In this document: positions 61,031 through 64,000 of the stretch, piece after piece
Layout of the letters: each line of letters starts with the position of its first letter
Numbering within the stretch: the stretch's first letter is position 1
DNA from: Diploptera punctata
Lineage: Eukaryota > Arthropoda > Insecta > Blattodea > Blaberidae
DNA length: 64,000 nt
Direction: 5' to 3'
Assembly: GCA_030220185.1 (NCBI GenBank)
Contig: JASPKZ010010277.1
Location: 896,501-960,500, forward strand
The notes under the pieces: model-generated
The model's input: only the letters and a program-made list of their open reading frames with translations
The model's database searches: none
Told to the model about the DNA's origin: nothing
Program-made: the position numbers and the translations under genes

Positions 61031-61985
61031 TGTGTGTGTATTAATGTATTAAATGTGTCTTTGATTCTTTAATAATAAACTTTGTTATTTTGTTTACGAA
61101 ATTATTTATTTGAAAATTGTAAAATTGAAGATTCTTTTACTATGAGTTATGGTAGGCCTACTTGATTTATTGTTCCATATAAATTAAATCCATGATATAC
61201 ACAATATACTGTAAGTAATGACCATGGTTTGTTGTTTACAGCTTGTATCAGTGGATTATTTGTATCAGCTGTCATTTCTATTGTAGAGTTGATCAATAAT
61301 TTCCACAATATTCATGACCACAAACTAACTATAGTACCTGCCAAATATTCCGCAGCATGCTATATAAAACAATGAGTAGTACTATGATACAACATTTCTA
61401 ATATGCCGTCTATGCCAGTCAAAAATGTAAATTCCACATATGCTGATATTTTTAAATTGCCATTTCTTAGATAGAAATTTACAGGTCATATAAGACAATA
61501 ATATAATCATTAATCATTATCATAAGCATTGCGGGTTAGGCTATCTGGTCTAATACTTGACTCTACAACTGGTCACTGCTTTGACCGTCTCACATCTAGT
61601 TGTCCCATGAGTGTGCAGTTTTATAATCTAATATACTGTATAAACATGAATGTTTGTTCGTATTTTATGCGCGGCCACACCGTTGATACGATTGAAATGG
61701 GGCTTTTTGCAAAATGTTCAGGGGATTCCCGGGACGAACATAGACTATAAGACAATGGTGATACTCAACTCCTATACCCTTAAAAATCGCCCTTTGTAGT
61801 GGAAAACGTGAAAAAAGTAGCTCTTTGGACACTTAAATGGCTTACGCTGCCTAAACCATAACAAATACACAACATTATTATACACAGAATTGAATATCTC
61901 AAAAAAGCTTTAAAAAAGTCCGAGAGAGCATATGTTTATCTCTTACGGATAACTCACAATAAGCATTTTTGTCTTTCATTGATCC
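61030..61985. other. No recognised feature
   Basis: AT-rich; the 73-codon frame at 61529-61750 has no known motif. A block near 61930-61965 (TACGGATAACTCACAAT) recurs at 62385-62401. Confidence 0.4.
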
Positions 61986-62005
61986 CGTATAATGTATCAT
62001 ATTTA

Positions 62006-62007
<2 letters not shown>

Positions 62008-62062
<55 letters not shown>
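62008..62062. repeat. ATT microsatellite
   Basis: About 18 ATT units. Confidence 0.9.
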
Positions 62063-62084
62063 CGTATCATTATTGTTATTACCC

Positions 62085-62249
62085 TATAAAATGTTGTTTG
62101 TACATGACATTTACATTGCTACATTTATTGTATCTTTAACTGTTCATAATTAGTATAGTGTATATCTATATTTGTCGAATATTTATTTGTATTTGTGCTG
62201 GTTGAGTGGAAGAGAGAGCCTTATGGCCTTAACTCTGCCAGAATAAATA

Positions 62250-62317
<68 letters not shown>
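62085..62317 (+). mobile_element. CR1/L2-type LINE 3' end plus ATT run
   Basis: GTTGAGTGGAAGAGAGAGCC, CTTAACTCTGCCAGAATAAA and then about 21 ATT units. Only the last 170 bp of the LINE are present. Confidence 0.75.
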
Positions 62318-62318
<1 letters not shown>

Positions 62319-62319
62319 G

Positions 62320-62880
62320 CCAAAAAGATCGAGACAAGTACGTAGATTCCTGTGCAAGCATAGCAGCACATGGCGGGTATTCTTTTACGGATAACTCACA
62401 ATGACGAATTTTGTCTTTTAGCTCATTTATGCCAAGAATATCGAGATAAGTAGATTCCCGAGCAACGCCGGGTAATCAGCGCCGGGTATTTAAAAATAAA
62501 AATTTATAATTATTTTTCCTTATACTTATTCAACTAAACAAATCACAATAATTTTCATTTATTTAAGCGTAGCAGCGCACGCCGGGTATTAGCTAATATT
62601 CTTATATATATATACTATTGGGAATATATGTTTCATATAAACTTTTCTACGCTGGTGGGATACCAGTTCTCAGAAACAACCATGAGCCTGAAGAACCATA
62701 AGTTTGAATCTGGAGTCATGTTCTCCTGTACTCATTGCCTTCTCCACGGCTTAAGAGATTAGACTACCCTTCACGTAACCATGTGGCCAAGACCCTTAAT
62801 AGGGAGTAACTTCCTTGCCAGAAGGACATGGAACTCACATGAACAGGGACGCTATTCCCCGAAGTAAGATTTATTATAAA
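62320..62880. other. Repeat fragments, mostly unrecognised
   Basis: GCAGCGCACGCCGGGTATTAGC at 62571-62592 resembles the end of the interspersed repeat at 28775. AGCAACGCCGGGTAATCAGC lies at 62462-62481. The rest is not assigned. Confidence 0.4.
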
Positions 62881-62883
62881 TAT

Positions 62884-63646
62884 TGCCATGAGTGATTTCC
62901 AAATTATCTATAGAATTTGGAAATCAAGAGTGGCATCGGTTAGGACTATTTAACGAATATAATTAAGCTGTTTACTCACAAATCATTATTTATATAAAGT
63001 TATTTTAAAATATTTATATATTTATGGGGGACTCGACATGCTAACCACATGTCACCCCTACACTGGCTGTTGATCATCTACCTCTGTGATTGACACATGT
63101 GGATGTGAAGCAGGCTGGTAAAAAGGGCAACCGCTGAAAAAGTGGAAAGACCCTCTATCGGAATATATTTAATTTAAACGGTGATGTTTGAAAACAAATG
63201 AGAAACGTTATGTTTCACTTGTTCATCACTGCAACCAGATCATATTTATTGTCAAATAGAATCGCAATATTGTAAGAATGCACCCTAGTAGACAGAAAAT
63301 GAAACACGTCATTGCAGATTAATTTCTGATGTCCTATGATGCAAATATGCCAATTATATTTGTCTACAACGTTAAAACATGGGAAATAATACGTTTAAGA
63401 AAGTGTAAACAGCGGTTCCTTTTTTTTTTTTTCTTTTTTGGTATAATCGATTGCTACGAATATGTTTCTATTATATCTCGCAAGCAGAATCTGGTTACAT
63501 TCGTGAACTATATATACAATCTTGGAGACACTTTTTAAATGAAAGTGATAAAATCGAGGTGAAAAAGACTGTTATTGGCTGTAAATCAAAATTCATTGAA
63601 CTGTGATTGGTCATTGACTGCCATTTGGGGCATGAGTTAAATAGTC
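62884..63646 (-). mobile_element. Unclassified repeat, copy 2, with SINE2 fragment inside
   Basis: Reverse complement of 7382-8045, interrupted by about 140 bp at 63022-63165. GACTATTTAAC at 62944-62954 and GTTAAATAGTC at 63636-63646 mirror those of copy 1. Beyond the first site, 62884-62935 folds as a hairpin with TGATTTCCAAATT arms. Confidence 0.65.
63022..63165 (+). mobile_element. SINE2-related fragment
   Basis: GCTAACCACATGTCACCCCT, ACACTGGCTGT and CACATGTGGATGTGAAG match 24100-24180 of the SINE2 copy. It interrupts the unclassified repeat. Confidence 0.65.
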
Positions 63647-63673
63647 TACAGAAAGTACTTACCCGCTACTTGG

Positions 63674-63675
<2 letters not shown>

Positions 63676-63739
<64 letters not shown>

Positions 63740-63810
63740 GCTTTAGGAAATAGTTTTCTTGGCATAGTTAAGGTCTTGTCCATTATGGCCTACTCAACCA
63801 GGTCCTTAGG
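63676..63810 (-). mobile_element. AAT run and CR1 3' end, inverted
   Basis: About 21 AAT units, then the worn complement of the CR1 terminus (AGTTAAGGTCTTGTCC, ACTCAACCAGG). Confidence 0.65.
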
Positions 63811-63874
63811 AATATAAATACAATGCTTGGAGAATGTGTGTGAATCTAAAAATATGAAATTAATGTTAGCCCAT

Positions 63875-64000
63875 CCAGTTTTATAACACATTAGGTGTAG
63901 GAGTTCACTTTAAACGAAAAAAAAAAAATAATAAAAATCGCTCTAGCGGAGCCAACTTTTTAACCTCCCTCCAGAGTTTCCACTCCTTTGCAGTTTCTTC
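63875..64000 (-). repeat. Partner of the 28.8-kb interspersed repeat, cut by window edge
   Basis: ATTAGGTGTAGGAGTTCACT and AAAAATCGCTCTAGC are complements of segments at about 28990-29070. The repeat continues outside the window. Confidence 0.5.

Noticed and set aside
1..64000. CRISPR array, operons, integrons or bacterial mobile elements
   Set aside because: Sequence character is eukaryotic throughout, and all repeats are transposon- or microsatellite-type.
1..64000. LTR retrotransposon or endogenous virus
   Set aside because: No long terminal direct repeats, primer-binding site, protease, integrase or envelope-like frame was seen.

Overview
This window looks like repeat-dense intergenic DNA from a large-genome arthropod, most likely an insect and plausibly a cockroach (Blattodea). 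That is inference from the repeat types: many endonuclease/reverse-transcriptase LINE fragments, CR1/L2-type LINEs with ATT tails, tRNA-derived SINEs, mariner, pogo, piggyBac and Harbinger relics. I found no host protein-coding gene, no functional tRNA or rRNA gene and nothing prokaryotic. The longest open frames are all transposon-derived. Family letters used here (RTE-A to RTE-N) are my own labels for groups of RTE-like LINE copies that share protein motifs or 3' tails.

Layout. 0.1-3.4 kb: an old RTE-A copy split by a transposon-like remnant, itself split by an RTE-E element on the minus strand. 3.4-7.4 kb: a 5'-truncated RTE-E copy, then SINE, CR1 and RTE-F nested together, then more RTE relics. 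7.4-9.8 kb: an unclassified repeat, a 644-bp pogo/Tigger-like element and SINEs. 10.7-12.3 kb: RTE-J and a mariner pseudogene with its catalytic core missing. 12.7-15.2 kb: a LINE endonuclease running into an AAT microsatellite, then a 210-bp near-perfect palindrome. 15.8-19.3 kb: CR1-type reverse transcriptase in AT-rich short repeats, a hammerhead-ribozyme motif and RTE-A. 20-24.4 kb: SINEs and RTE relics.

24.4-26.75 kb: a 2.3-kb element with long inverted ends and a broken intronless protein with a CxxC N-terminus, the best candidate for an undescribed transposon family. 28.8-31.9 kb: two large palindromes with hammerhead motifs in both arms, one interrupted by RTE-A. 32-36 kb: tandemly duplicated SINE/RTE debris, a composite SINE and RTE-L. 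36.3-38.2 kb: a Harbinger-like MITE, RTE-A and a mariner-superfamily element keeping only its N-terminus. 39-46 kb: RTE relics, an inverted CR1 3' end, a second pogo-like copy with a SINE inside it, and RTE-C/RTE-B nesting. 46-49.5 kb: an RNase H relic and the best preserved LINE, a CR1/L2-type RT with one frameshift. 50-54 kb: a piggyBac-like MITE, RTE-N, RTE-D with a 14-bp target duplication, and a three-level nest. 54.6-57.1 kb: RTE-A, a mariner scrap and SINE3. 58.2-60.4 kb: six tandem copies of a 363-bp transposase-derived unit. 60.6-64 kb: SINE1, CR1 tails, microsatellites and the inverted partner of the 7.4-kb repeat.

Nothing here acts as a pathway. Selfish elements supply the coding sequence, and insertion into older insertions supplies the layout. 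Several insertions are dated relative to each other by direct target-site duplications of 10-14 bp. Protein family calls rest on motifs read from translations; clade names (RTE, CR1/L2, pogo, piggyBac, Harbinger, Penelope-like) are family-level assignments made without a database search.
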